Below, piece by piece: positions 24,442-36,638 of a DNA stretch of 50,000 nt. The translations under genes and the position numbers were made by a program. Origin of the DNA: Glandiceps talaboti (Eukaryota; Hemichordata; Enteropneusta; Spengelidae). The DNA is taken from assembly GCF_964340395.1 (NCBI RefSeq), contig NC_135568.1:7911280-7961279 (forward strand). The letters run 5' to 3'. Position 1 is the stretch's first letter, and the number at the start of each line of letters is the position of its first letter. The notes under the pieces are model-generated. The model searched no databases, had not been told where the DNA came from, and saw only the letters and a list, made by a program, of their open reading frames with translations.

Positions 24442-24730
24442 TAAAGGGGAACACCACTCCAGGAAATAATATAAGGTATTTTCGTAAACTTCGGGTTCTG
24501 GAAAGTCATTCCATGATTTCACATCACATAAATCATAGACCGTGTAGGGTCTATTGTTGAATGCAAGACCCATGAAGTAACACGATACTACTCAACGAAA
24601 AATACGGGTGACAATTCAATGAGGTTAATTTGTGGTTTACAATCGAAACGAAATGTATGTGATGTGAAAATGAAATGACTTTCCAGAATCCAAAGTTTAC
24701 GAAAATACCTTAGTCACGGTTCCCCTTTTC
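24442..24730. mobile_element. MITE-like element with diverged inverted ends (289 bp)
   Basis: The left end starts AAAGGGGAAC and includes GGTATTTTCGTAAACTT and GGAAAGTCATT; the right end carries the reverse complements and closes with GGTTCCCCTTTT. Arms of about 85 bp with internal gaps. No coding capacity. Confidence 0.8.
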
Positions 24731-25282
24731 AGATATAGAGTCTATTTTTAACTGAAATATGAACGGAACGGTTGTTTTTTTACGTCATCACATCACATTA
24801 CACCATTACGTCACCTGACAGCTAACTACTTGTAATTAGGGTGATCATCAGACCACGTGACTATGATAGTACCATAGTAATTTCATCTCAAGCAGAACGG
24901 ATAGACATCAATGACACAAATGGAATGAATTATGAATGTCAATAATTTGTCATTATTATATGAAAAATGATATTACTTTTGATGGAAATTACCTCGCTAT
25001 CGCGAATTATAGTTGATAAATTCCTTTTAGATGTCTGTCATTTGTTTATCATTATAATGACAGGTGACAACTATTCAATCTGATTGAATTTTTTGAAATC
25101 TTAAGTTTATTGTCGTTTGTTCTTTTGTACTCACTCGATATCTACTGTAATTGGACGCTCGCAAAAGAACAGCGGCAATAAACTGTATTTAAGAGCTAAT
25201 CGCGCCGAGTACACTACGTCGGATTTTAATTAGATTGAACATTTAACATCTACTTGTTTGTGCAAGCTAGATTGACATTTGA

Positions 25283-25452
<170 letters not shown>

Positions 25453-26895
25453 CCCAATCAGGACTATGTTGTATTGGGGAGGGGGAGTACTAGTATTTAC
25501 ATAGGAATGTACGTTGAACGTCTGTTCTCCGCCTAACAATTCCCGACAGTTCATTATGATAAAATTCGAACTCTGGCGGTGGTAGTCTTTGGCAAGTGAT
25601 TTACCCAATAGTTAATTTCTATTGTTACTCACTTGTGGCCGTGAGAAAGGATCAACGACTTGTAATTCCTGGCAAGTTAAACTGTGTTGTTTTTAAAGAA
25701 GGATTTGGACAATTTCCAGTAAAGATTACAATTTGACTTAAAAGGTAAATATCCTATACCTAAGCGGCTGCCAATAAAGATCTGATCTTATTGAAAACGA
25801 CTCGAAGATTATAACATGCAAAACAAATAGTGCCACAGAATTCTCTTTCTTGAAAACCTGCATGATGCTTTTCAAGTTGGCCACGGGCAGTCTGAAGTAG
25901 TTGGGTTTTACGTCATTACAAGTGTTGTGGTATACAAAAAAGCATTGTTACAGTATGTTTGTCCATAGACCCTACACGAAATTTCGTATAGGGATTATGG
26001 TTTGTCATAGAGGAAGATTAATTGTCGAGGGCGAGGTTAACGCCCAGACATAATCTGGGGTAACAGACGGGATTAATATACTGAGGATGTCTCCTCGGGG
26101 GTGTCTGAATATGCTAACGTCAATAAAAGAAGAACGTAAACAACACGGTGTTGCTCTATCATCTCAAAATTACCGTTGTATGAGTGGGGCGCATACAAAT
26201 ATAGTTGGATACGTGGTAAACGAGTACTAGTAAATGGTTTCGTTCAGTTTGTCTTTCTGCTGAACTATACCTACTACTATTGGTACAACATACAATGCAA
26301 ACAAGTGTCTATAAACCATACGGTTCATCGTTATGTAAGGTTATGTTGACGCCTTTCACCAAATAGAAGCGGGGACAAGGTGAGAGTCAGGTTAGTCAAT
26401 TCTCACGCATTTCTCCCGTACCCTATATAGCTGCATGTTTAATGCAGGTGGTGATTTTGACTGGAAATTAACGCTGATCATAGACAATAATTATACCGTA
26501 CCCTGGTCCATTCACTATACGTAGTGTACATAGTCTGCATAGTGTATTATTCGCATTGTTTCGTTAATTTGTATTGACTTATTGCTCGTGTGAACGCCCT
26601 CCTGGGAGTAATACATCTATTGTGTAGCAAAGGCGGTGACAACCGTGACAGTGAGTGAGAGCTCAGACACTTTATAGTGGTCTGAGGTGAGAGTAACACT
26701 ATCTGTTGGTCAGTGTGGGGGACCGCGTTACTTATAAGCGGTTACTGGTGTCGGGACACATCCGATGTGTAGTAAACTCCCCACGTTATTTTAGTTCATT
26801 GTACAGTCCATTATAGATGACTTGACCAAGCAGAAGTCGATCTGGTATCATAAGTTCCATTCTTACAGGTTACCCGCCATACTTGAATTGACACA

Positions 26896-27035
26896 ATGGT
26901 GGCAAGACGAAGACTTGGTTTCATTAATATGGTCATTCTGTCGACGTCGATGTCTCTTGTTTTGATCGCACTATGGGCACAACTTCCACATCATGTCACT
27001 GATTTACCACAGTCTAACAAATACGTAGAAACACG
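26896..27035 (+). CDS. sulfotransferase-like paralogue 1, exon 1 (signal anchor)
   Basis: 46 codons plus 2 nt. The ATG is in context ACACAATGG. It encodes the basic cytosolic tail and the hydrophobic segment GFINMVILSTSMSLVLIALW, then donor GTGAGT. Confidence 0.8.
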
Positions 27036-27692
27036 GTGAGTTAACAATTTCAATTTTATTGTATGTCTTTTCAATTATGACTCACTTCGCTATCACTAAA
27101 ATTTAGTGGTTGAAAATAGACATCCGAAACGAAATTCCATGTAGGGCCAATGTTGAAACGATATCGTAAAATTTATACACCTGTGATTGATTTGAATATT
27201 GGTTTTATGTATTAAAATAGTCTGGAACATGAAAATGTGAAGATTTCACAGGGCTATTAAGAACTTGAATCAACAGGTGGTTGCGCGCCTATAATGAGTA
27301 AAGACAGTGCGCTTGGACTTTACAATATCCGTTTGGGTTTGAAAAGTCTTGACCTGTTACAAGTGCCACGTACGTAGTGGATCAAATATGTAAACTGCCA
27401 ACGGTGTACAATATTTAGAAAACCCATGTCAAAACGTAAGCATGTGGCAACAAGATAATTTGGCAAAATGTATAGACGGAAGAAAAGAGGCCACTGAGGC
27501 TGTTATATAACTCCGTCATTATTAGTTATACCACTTAGTAGACGACTCAGATATGTTAATACAAAGAATGGGAACTTCATGAATAATGTATACATGTGTG
27601 AAGGAGAAATCAACAAATCGAGTCATACTCATAGCGTTATAGCAATCATGCACGATATCAAGTCACAGCCTTACAGACAGACAGACAAACAA

Positions 27693-27727
<35 letters not shown>

Positions 27728-27821
27728 TACATACATACATACATACATACATACATACATACATACATACATACATACATACATACATACATACATACAT
27801 ACATACATACATACACATGAT

Positions 27822-27874
<53 letters not shown>

Positions 27875-30352
27875 AAGAAAGACAGACAGACAGACAGACA
27901 CGTGTAGAAAGTCAATACATTCATACATTTATTTCATAAATATACCAAATATTACTTTAATCTTTCATTGAAAAAAAAATTACCTTTCTTATTTAGAAAT
28001 ATTGATTTGCGGGGAACCAGCGCTGTTGACGAATTACAGAGACCGGTCAGGGATAGGAACCAACACACAATGGGGATGCCATTGAATGGTACGAACCTCC
28101 ACAGTTTACAGAAGCAAGACCTCTCGATTACTCATGGACTTACAGAGCATGCGCACCTAAAAGTAGACGATATTCAAACTATCAATGTACAAAAAGCAAT
28201 GAAATTATCAGACGTAAATAGGTTAGACACGAACCTAAAGGAGACCGTACAACAATCGGCAGAACTAGCTCTGAATATTAAGGAACAAAACCGGGTGGAT
28301 ATACAACACAATATACCACCACCGATAAATGTACAACATGAATTGGCGAATCCACAGGTGAATATACAGAATTATAATAGCATGCTACCACCGGGCAATA
28401 TACAACATAATGGCAAACCAGCACCTATGAATATACAGAATAATGGTTTAGCACCACAAGGTAATATACAACATAATGGGATACCACCACCGGCCAATAT
28501 ACAAAATAATGCGTTGCTACAACCGGTCAATACACAACATAATGGGATACCACCACCGGCCAATATAGAACATCTTGGGAAACCGCCACTGGTCAATGTA
28601 CAACATGATGGGATGCCAGCACAAGTCAATATACGACAGGAAAGAATATTACTACCGGGGAATATACAATTGATGCGAATGCCAACACTGGATAATGTAC
28701 AGCAAGCTTTGCCACTACAGGGAAATATAAAACATAATATACCACCACCCGGGAATACACAACAGGCACTACCGGGGAACATACAACATGAAATACCACT
28801 GCCGGGGAATAAGCTTACGCAACATGCACTGCCAGGGAATGTACAACATAATATACCATCGCCTGTTAATATACAACACAATATACCACCAGCGGGGAAT
28901 ATTCAACAAGCGCTGCCGGGGAATACACATGATATACCACCAGCGGGGAATATACAACATGAAATACCACCAGCGGGGAATATACAACATGAAATACCAC
29001 TGCCAGGGAATATAGATGATGCGGCATTACAATTGTGGGGAATACAGCAAGCGCCGATACCGGTGAATACCGATATTGGTTTGATGCAACCAGTTGGCGA
29101 TCAGACAAGGGCTATATCACAAATTAAGACACAGGAAGCACTTTTACAATTGGCCAATCAACAGAAGTCGTTAAATCCATTGAGAAGTGCACACAACGAC
29201 GCAACAGGTCTGACAAATGAACAACAAATTAAACTTACACAAAACAAAGTGTTAGTGCCGGGCATGGGAAAAGAAGCAAGGCTTCCGATTCAGCCACAGG
29301 CGCTATCATTTGATACAACGAATTCCCGGGTAAATTTATCACCAATTCAACCTGATACAATGCAAAACGGAGAACTTGGCATAGGTGAACGATTTCCATG
29401 GATTGTGAGAAAAAATTACTTACCTAATTTTTTCACAAAACGAAGTGTTGTCAACGGTGAAAGAATACCGTCCGACTCCACATACTCCAAAGTCAATACT
29501 AGTGTTGTTTTTGTGCACAACCAGAAATCTGGAGGAAGTACGTTAAAAATGTGTATGGAATCGATTGTTGACGAGTATCACTTTGGTAAAATGGCGGTGG
29601 TATGTGACATCAATTCAGGTTTCTATTATTCAGGCATTGCTAGGTTTGCACCAAGTGAACTTACGAAATTCTACGCTGGAGGGCATACTTTTCAAATGTG
29701 TGATTTTGCTAGTAATCCATGCTCTTACATCATGGTGCTACGAGATCCCTACGAGAGGCTGATATCGTCTTACGAGTACTGCAAAGCACGTAATGAATTA
29801 CACTGCCAGCTTTACGACGCCAATCAAGTTTCAATAAAAGAGTGGGCGTTGTTTCAGGGAAGTTTTCTTTTCAGGCAGCTCCTTTACAATTTTGAATTTT
29901 GTACTTCCAAATATGACAAACTGGTTGACGATTTACGCTTATTAAAAGGACTTCCGCAAACGCCCGAAGAAATACCATGTTGGTATAGGAACGAACTTAT
30001 ACTTAGTCATTTTATGAACAGAAATGATAAGATGACGGTTTTACAGTACGTGCTAAATAATCTAGAAGAATGGTTCGCAGTCGTAGGCATCAACGATGAA
30101 TATGATATCTTTTTGCAACAGCTAGAGGGCGCCTTTCAGTTACCATTTGCTCGTTGTCATGGTAAGACCGTCAACTACCATGCGTACGTGGCTGAAGGAG
30201 AGTATGAGGGCAAACCACGAAGTTCCATTGTAACGTCTCTTAAACAACAGCTTGTCGACGACCAAGACGTCCGAGACATCCTCTACTACGATGTCAAAAT
30301 ATTTGAAAAAGTCCGTGAAATCACCCAGAAACAAAAATCTGCATCTTTTTAA
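26896..30352 (+). CDS. type II membrane P-loop sulfotransferase-like protein with repeat stem (paralogue 1)
   Basis: Two exons, 26896-27035 and 27997-30352, joined in phase 2 (donor GTGAGT, acceptor TTTAG), give 831 aa. A short basic N-terminus (MVARRR) precedes a signal anchor (residues about 8-30), predicting a Golgi type II enzyme. Residues about 148-394 are degenerate 9-12-residue repeats of the type GNIQHNIPPPAN. The catalytic domain is about 500-831: the PAPS 5'-phosphosulfate loop VFVHNQKSGGSTLK has Lys557, the 3'-phosphate motif VLRDPYERLISSYEYC has Arg629 and Ser637, and YAGGHTF holds a candidate catalytic His. These are hallmarks of PAPS-dependent carbohydrate sulfotransferases; the acceptor (glycan or otherwise) is unknown. 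It shares exon structure with the paralogue at 36511-39229. An intron of 961 bp carries GACA/CATA microsatellites. Confidence 0.88.
27672..27902. repeat. compound (GACA)n(CATA)n(GACA)n microsatellite
   Basis: Occupies the intron of the first sulfotransferase-like gene: GACA/AACA units, then about 85 bp of CATA, then GACA again. Confidence 0.97.
27997..30352 (+). CDS. sulfotransferase-like paralogue 1, exon 2 (stem and catalytic domain)
   Basis: Acceptor TTATTTAG, then one base completing Arg47, and an open frame to TAA at 30350. It holds the repeat stem (about 28297-29040) and the whole catalytic domain. An ATG just upstream (27968) is inside the intron and not needed. Confidence 0.9.
28297..29040 (+). 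repeat. coding minisatellite (Asn/Gln/Pro stem repeats)
   Basis: About 24 degenerate in-frame units of about 27-36 bp around AATATACAACATAATATACC, encoding NIQHNIPPP-like repeats in the predicted lumenal stem. The reverse strand is also partly open, an effect of the repeat. Confidence 0.9.
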
Positions 30353-30382
30353 CAATAATCTGAGTATGTGTACAGTTGCTAA

Positions 30383-30775
<393 letters not shown>

Positions 30776-30901
30776 TTTATTTCTGTGTTTGTCTGTTTAA
30801 CGTTTGTCTGCCTCTTTGTCCCACTCTCTGTCTCTCGCGCTCGCTTTGTCTCCCCTTTTACATATTATTCATCAATATACTAATTTTCACTTTAAAAAAT
30901 T

Positions 30902-31200
30902 AATTTATGCAAGAAAATATGAATAGTTCATACCATGAAATATTGATTTTCTGAATTTATGTATTCATTACATGTCAAATTACGTGCATATTATGTATGC
31001 AATTTAGAATTATTGCCAATGGCAACATTTAGTGAACACCAAATATTATGAACATTTTCATATCTCATTATGTATTCATATATCATCGGATATGTAATTT
31101 GCATATTATATATGCGAGTAATTATAATAAAGTATATTTCATTTGCATATCAATGTAAGAATTGATATGCAAATTACACCACATACTTGGTTTTGTAATA
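30902..31200 (+). repeat. conserved 3' block, copy 1 (contains AATAAA at 31126)
   Basis: About 300 bp matching 39478-39805, closest over 31012-31200 (about 90% by eye). Includes AATAAA followed by ATTTGCATATC and, 13 bases later, GATATGCAAAT, which can pair as a hairpin. It could be a duplicated 3' UTR with polyadenylation signal, or a mobile element present twice. Confidence 0.8.
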
Positions 31201-31396
31201 GTATTATCGGGGAGGGCCACATTTTAGAAAATGGAATAAGTCACCAAATAGATCTTTGATTCATTGTATTGCCTAACTTGGCACCCCACTACTTTAAACG
31301 GTTCCCATCGCTGCCACCATTGTACCGAAATATCAGAACATATCAGTCAAATCGCCGCTGCTGACAATCATGCAGTGAATCAATAGGATCCAGACT

Positions 31397-31625
31397 GAGC
31401 ATGCTCAGATGCAAAGGACTATGGGGTTATCTGTGGTTATCGTAATACCTAATCTGGAGCAAACGATAAAATAAACCTCCCACAATTGTCAGGACAACTA
31501 TGAATTGATCATTCGTGGTTGCAAACAATGTAACAGTAATGTTTACAATACCAATTCATTAGTATTTATGATCACATTTCCCATGATGCAACATTCAACA
31601 TGGCAGGTTTGCAAGTTCCCTGTTG
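31397..31625. repeat. dispersed repeat family A, copy 2
   Basis: Second copy of the repeat at 2469-2697. It lies about 1 kb downstream of the first sulfotransferase-like gene. A weak relative may also exist on the other strand around 12675-12745. Confidence 0.8.
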
Positions 31626-32403
31626 TTAGTTGTGATGTGAGGAGAGGAGTGGGTCTCACAGGCATGAAGGGGAACAATATGACAAGATAAGATTCTTTGT
31701 GCTATCATGTTTTTTCTTTGTTTAGTACTAGTAGTGTTCAATTGTAATATTATGTGTACAAATGTAAATAAGTATGTGTATTTGATTATTTATATGTACG
31801 CCTTGTAATTACTTACTTCCCGTATTTGACAGAACCATGGACTAGATTAGTTTCAAGTGAATTATTTCCATGGTCCTCACCAGAACATTTTCTTTTTGTA
31901 TTGTTATCATCTTACGTTTCTGGTGGAAATAAATTCAAATTGAAGATATTGGGGATGTAATGTGGCGGATTGGGAATGTTGACCCCAGTCCCGACATAGT
32001 CGATCGTCGGTAGTGCACCCATCGATTCTTTAATTAGCAGTGGTTATGACCTTCAGCTCTGCCATTCAGATCAAAACGTGGGAATTAATTAATGCACTGC
32101 CTTCACACACATTCACAGTGGTCGTAGTGAGAAACTGCCTTTAAAATTATCGACCTGATATTTGTGTTCACTTTCACGTCTGACATTATCTTAACCAAGT
32201 TATATGTAAGTTTTTTTGTTTTTGTTTTTAATAACCCGGGAGGGTCTTGTTTTAGGAAAAGGAAATTGAGAGGTATATTCTATATGGGGGGTCGGTTACA
32301 CTGTGACAGAGTCTGATGGGTACATCCACATATATTTTCTTAAACTATTTGCGTAATACACCGGGCTTGATTTCCTCTGCTCCCTACTGGAGGATGCCCA
32401 AAA

Positions 32404-32449
<46 letters not shown>
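32404..32449. repeat. (CA)n microsatellite
   Basis: About 40 bp of CA dinucleotides just upstream of the foldback element. Confidence 0.95.
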
Positions 32450-32466
32450 TATACATACACAGATAT

Positions 32467-32622
32467 GTATATGTTATTTGCCAAATACCGTTCCATATCT
32501 TGCTGCGAGAGGTAAGATGATTTTTTCTGGTATAACGGAGAGCCGGAGGCGAGCCGTTATACCAGAAAAATTACCTCGAGCAGCAAGATGTGGAACAGTA
32601 TTTGGCAAATAACATACTTATA
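32467..32622. mobile_element. foldback element, about 70-bp arms
   Basis: Left arm ATGTTATTTGCCAAATACCG and TTCTGGTATAACGG pair with the right arm CCGTTATACCAGAA and TATTTGGCAAATAACAT. A few mismatches and small gaps; spacer under 15 bp. Confidence 0.85.
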
Positions 32623-33346
32623 CGTCACCTGCGACTATGAATTCATTTTTGAATGTCTAAAAATGCTGTTTCATGTTAAAATAAAATCACTTCCGCGTTA
32701 TACTGTCGAGCGTAGTATCATGCACCTCTCTGATAACTGCAATACGGTTGTTTACATGTCAGCCTTAACTTTATCGTCCAATCAGAGTGCGCGTTTGCTC
32801 AGTAGTATGACGTAATGTTTACTATTTGCATATCACTCAGCGATATATTGAAACTTATAACCATCAGCTGAAAAATGAGTGCGTCTTTGTTTTGCGTACT
32901 GTATTCCATTAAATGTACATAAATGTTCGTGATATGTTTTGTTGTTCTCGTTAAGCAAAAATTACACCCTCTGTGGTGGTAATTTTCATATCCTTCATAA
33001 ATTTAGGAGTTCATGTTTACGATCGCGTGACGACCGCGAGTTCGCCGTCACTGGACTTTCACGGTTGTGTGTGGAATTTTTGACTATTTCCCTGTGACAC
33101 GAAAAGTACAGTTCAAAGACTTGTTACAATGTATACAACGGTGATATTTTGTTCGGTTGACAACAAATTTGGCATTGGAAATGCTGGTTATAGCTGTATT
33201 TTTAGTTGTCTGCTAGATTTGTTTACAAGGGGACGTGCAGTGATCACGTGATACAACAAGCAAAAATACGGCTGTTGGTGAAAAATACGCCTGTGTATCT
33301 GCAGGGCTCTCGACCAATCAGAATGCGAGATTGGTGACAGGTGACG

Positions 33347-33756
<410 letters not shown>

Positions 33757-34635
33757 CGTATATATGTCAGTACTGTTCATGAGCCAAGGACAACGTGACC
33801 GATCTGATTTCACTCTGGTCATTTAGTGATCTCCTTCAAACCTTCAACTGTCAGCATGATTGATTGTGTCCCTATAGCATTGTACAGACGACGTTGTACA
33901 TTTCACAGCATGGACGACAGATTCCCAGAGATTCCTTGAATGTGTTTACTATACATGTAATATAGTATATCAACCTATTGTCAATAACACTTCTATATGG
34001 GGGGTCCGCGGTTACACTGTGACAGGGCGATGGGTACATATTTTCTTAAAACCCTATATTATTTCTTAGTAAGTAAAGTCCGGGCTATTGTGTTGACTCT
34101 CAAAGGAAAGAAAAACAGTCTGTATTTAAACTGAATGGCAAGCATGCACAAAGAAAGGTTCCACTTCTATTATTCCATTATTCTCAGTATGTATCTACCG
34201 TTCAAATATTACTGACTAGTAGTAGTACATGTACATGGTGTACCAGTAGTGTCTCACGCCTTTCATTCAAAACTATACGCATGCGTTACCGTAATGATTG
34301 CAGTTTGTGGTCTTACTGCAAGGTCACTCCGTGTGTGCTGGTCGATTGGTAAGTATATGAAAACGTTTTATTTCAACCTGTTACACAATAGTCCCATGTA
34401 TGTTTGTGGAGTAGAATGGTAAATATATTGTTGGGAAGCTTGTAAAGTGCGATGGTAAGAATGTTCTTGGTAGGCGAATTACTGGGGCTTTATTGGTGTA
34501 AAACTTGTAAAGGGTGTTACACAAGTACAAACGTGTAACCCAGTATTGCGGTTTCCACCTGGTTTCTGCACACAAAGAAAGTTCGTAAAAACATATATGA
34601 GAACGCATTGCAGTCTTTATGTCTCGACACAACAC

Positions 34636-34639
<4 letters not shown>

Positions 34640-34669
<30 letters not shown>

Positions 34670-34885
34670 TGTATGTATGTATGTATGTATGTATGTATGT
34701 GTGTGTGTGTGTATGTACGTACGTATGTATGTATGTATGTATGTATGTATGTATGTATGTATGTATGTATGTATGTATGTATGTATGTATGTATGTATGT
34801 ATGAATGTGTGCATGCATCTCTGTTTGTTTGTTTGTTTGTCTGTTTGTTTATTTGTTTTTTTGTTTGTTTGTTTGTCTGTATGGT
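34640..34885. repeat. (GTAT)n then (GTTT)n microsatellites
   Basis: About 160 bp of GTAT with a GTGT/GTAC interruption, then GTTT units. Confidence 0.97.
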
Positions 34886-35090
34886 GAAAGGAAGGATAAA
34901 GAAATAAGAGGTTGCAATACGAATGCTTTAATTCTACGCTCTCCTGAGACTGCAATGTATTGTATGCTCCGTAGAGTCTAAGAGAGTTGACGAAGTACAA
35001 TAAAGATAAAGAACTATTGTGCCACCAATGATCCGTACCAGAGGTAATAATTGTGAGTGCCATGTCAGGAGAAAAGGCGTTATAAATTCG

Positions 35091-35127
<37 letters not shown>

Positions 35128-35128
35128 T
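35091..35128. repeat. (ATT)n microsatellite
   Basis: About 12 uninterrupted ATT trinucleotides. Confidence 0.97.
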
Positions 35129-35683
35129 AAGAAACAAGTCACAATAAAGAGAACGAGAGAAAACAAATGGTATGAAACTAGAATATATAAATTTGATAAT
35201 GCATGTTCAATATAATGTATGTAACCTACTATTTTAGGTCAACGAACTTTAAAGTATTACAGGCATAAATTGTAGCTAGGTCGTAGGTCATATTAGAAAA
35301 GTTATTTCCCACATTTGAAATTACTTGCCAAGGGGAAGGTTTCTAGTAAACATGAAATAGACACATGTAAACATTGAATATTTATCATGTCCACGTCGTT
35401 TTCAGCTCTTTAATTGTGATATATTGAGTGGTGTAATTACACGTCACCAACACATAAACCATGTGGTTCCTACTAGACAGTAGATACGGCTGAGATGGTT
35501 TATTTACTTAGTGTTATTTTACTTGCTTCTTGGTTTGTTTTGTAGACTCTATTTGCTTTTTTTCAAGTTTGTTTCTGGATGTGTATTTGTGTAATGCTTT
35601 ATACCACGTGTTTATTTGTGTAATGCTTTCTTGGGGAGTGACCAATGTCGATCTACATATACTTTTGCACAGTTTAGTTTTGC

Positions 35684-35762
35684 AGAGGCAGGCAGGCAGG
35701 CAGACAGGCAGGCAGGCAGGCAGGCAGACAGGCAGACGGACGGACGGACGGACGGACGGACG

Positions 35763-35848
<86 letters not shown>

Positions 35849-35926
35849 GACAGATCGACAGGCAGGCAGGCAGGCAGACAGACAGAGACAGATCGACAGG
35901 CAGGCAGGCAGGCAGGCAGGCAGACA
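35684..35926. repeat. compound (GGCA)n(GACG)n(GACA)n microsatellite
   Basis: Segments of GGCA, then GGAC, then about 90 bp of GACA, then two near-identical 3' blocks of GACAGATCGACAGGCAGGCA. Confidence 0.97.
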
Positions 35927-35977
35927 ATACTATACATAACCATGATAGCACTTTATAGACTGACGGCCGATCGTGGG

Positions 35978-36025
35978 TGGCGCTCCATACACGCCACACC
36001 AACTCGTAGATTGTATGGAGCGCCA
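35978..36025. repeat. short inverted repeat (13-bp arms)
   Basis: TGGCGCTCCATAC at 35978 pairs with GTATGGAGCGCCA ending at 36025, with a 22-bp spacer. Confidence 0.8.
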
Positions 36026-36510
36026 TCAACGATTCTATTTTACAATCTAGGAAAGCGATGAAATCAATACAGTACAATATTTCAGATAGTTTTTGTACAT
36101 ACTTCGTATAACTCTACGTCATATCCAGTCTGCGCATGTACGTCACAATGTACACATACTTTGGTTACAACCCATTACTAGTATGTGATTACAACAAGTG
36201 ACTACGTATGGTCAACCAGTTTGTTTACAAATAACTTTCGGCACATAATATACAATGACAAACTTTTAAAATAGTTTTACTTAATTTACAGGCAAGGACT
36301 TGGTCTTTATTTTTAATTTTTTTTTTATCACTTTCAAATCAGTATGGCCACTTTAATGAATGCTTAACTGAGTGATTAGTCGTTGTTTCATTATAAACGT
36401 CTCTTCATATGGAAAAAATATTTGTTACACTGTAACTTACAGGTTGCCATAGGAACCCAGTATATGAAGGGGTTCGCTGACGCAGCGAGACACCGGTCTA
36501 GACTTCCAGC

Positions 36511-36638
36511 ATGGTTCGCCGCTATCTCCGTACCAGATGTTCAAAGCCTTTTATATTTATAATCTTTGTAACTTCTCTTTCCTTACTGTTGCTGTATATG
36601 TTACCATGGCAACCCGATGAAACATTCAACATTTACCA
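36511..36638 (+). CDS. sulfotransferase-like paralogue 2, exon 1 (signal anchor)
   Basis: 42 codons plus 2 nt. The ATG is in context CAGCATGG; donor CCA/GTGAGT. Size, phase and layout match exon 1 of paralogue 1. Confidence 0.85.

Noticed and set aside
28372-28881. 169-codon minus-strand frame opposite the sulfotransferase stem
   Set aside because: It is a shadow of the coding minisatellite; the plus frame is continuous with the catalytic domain and is the real one.
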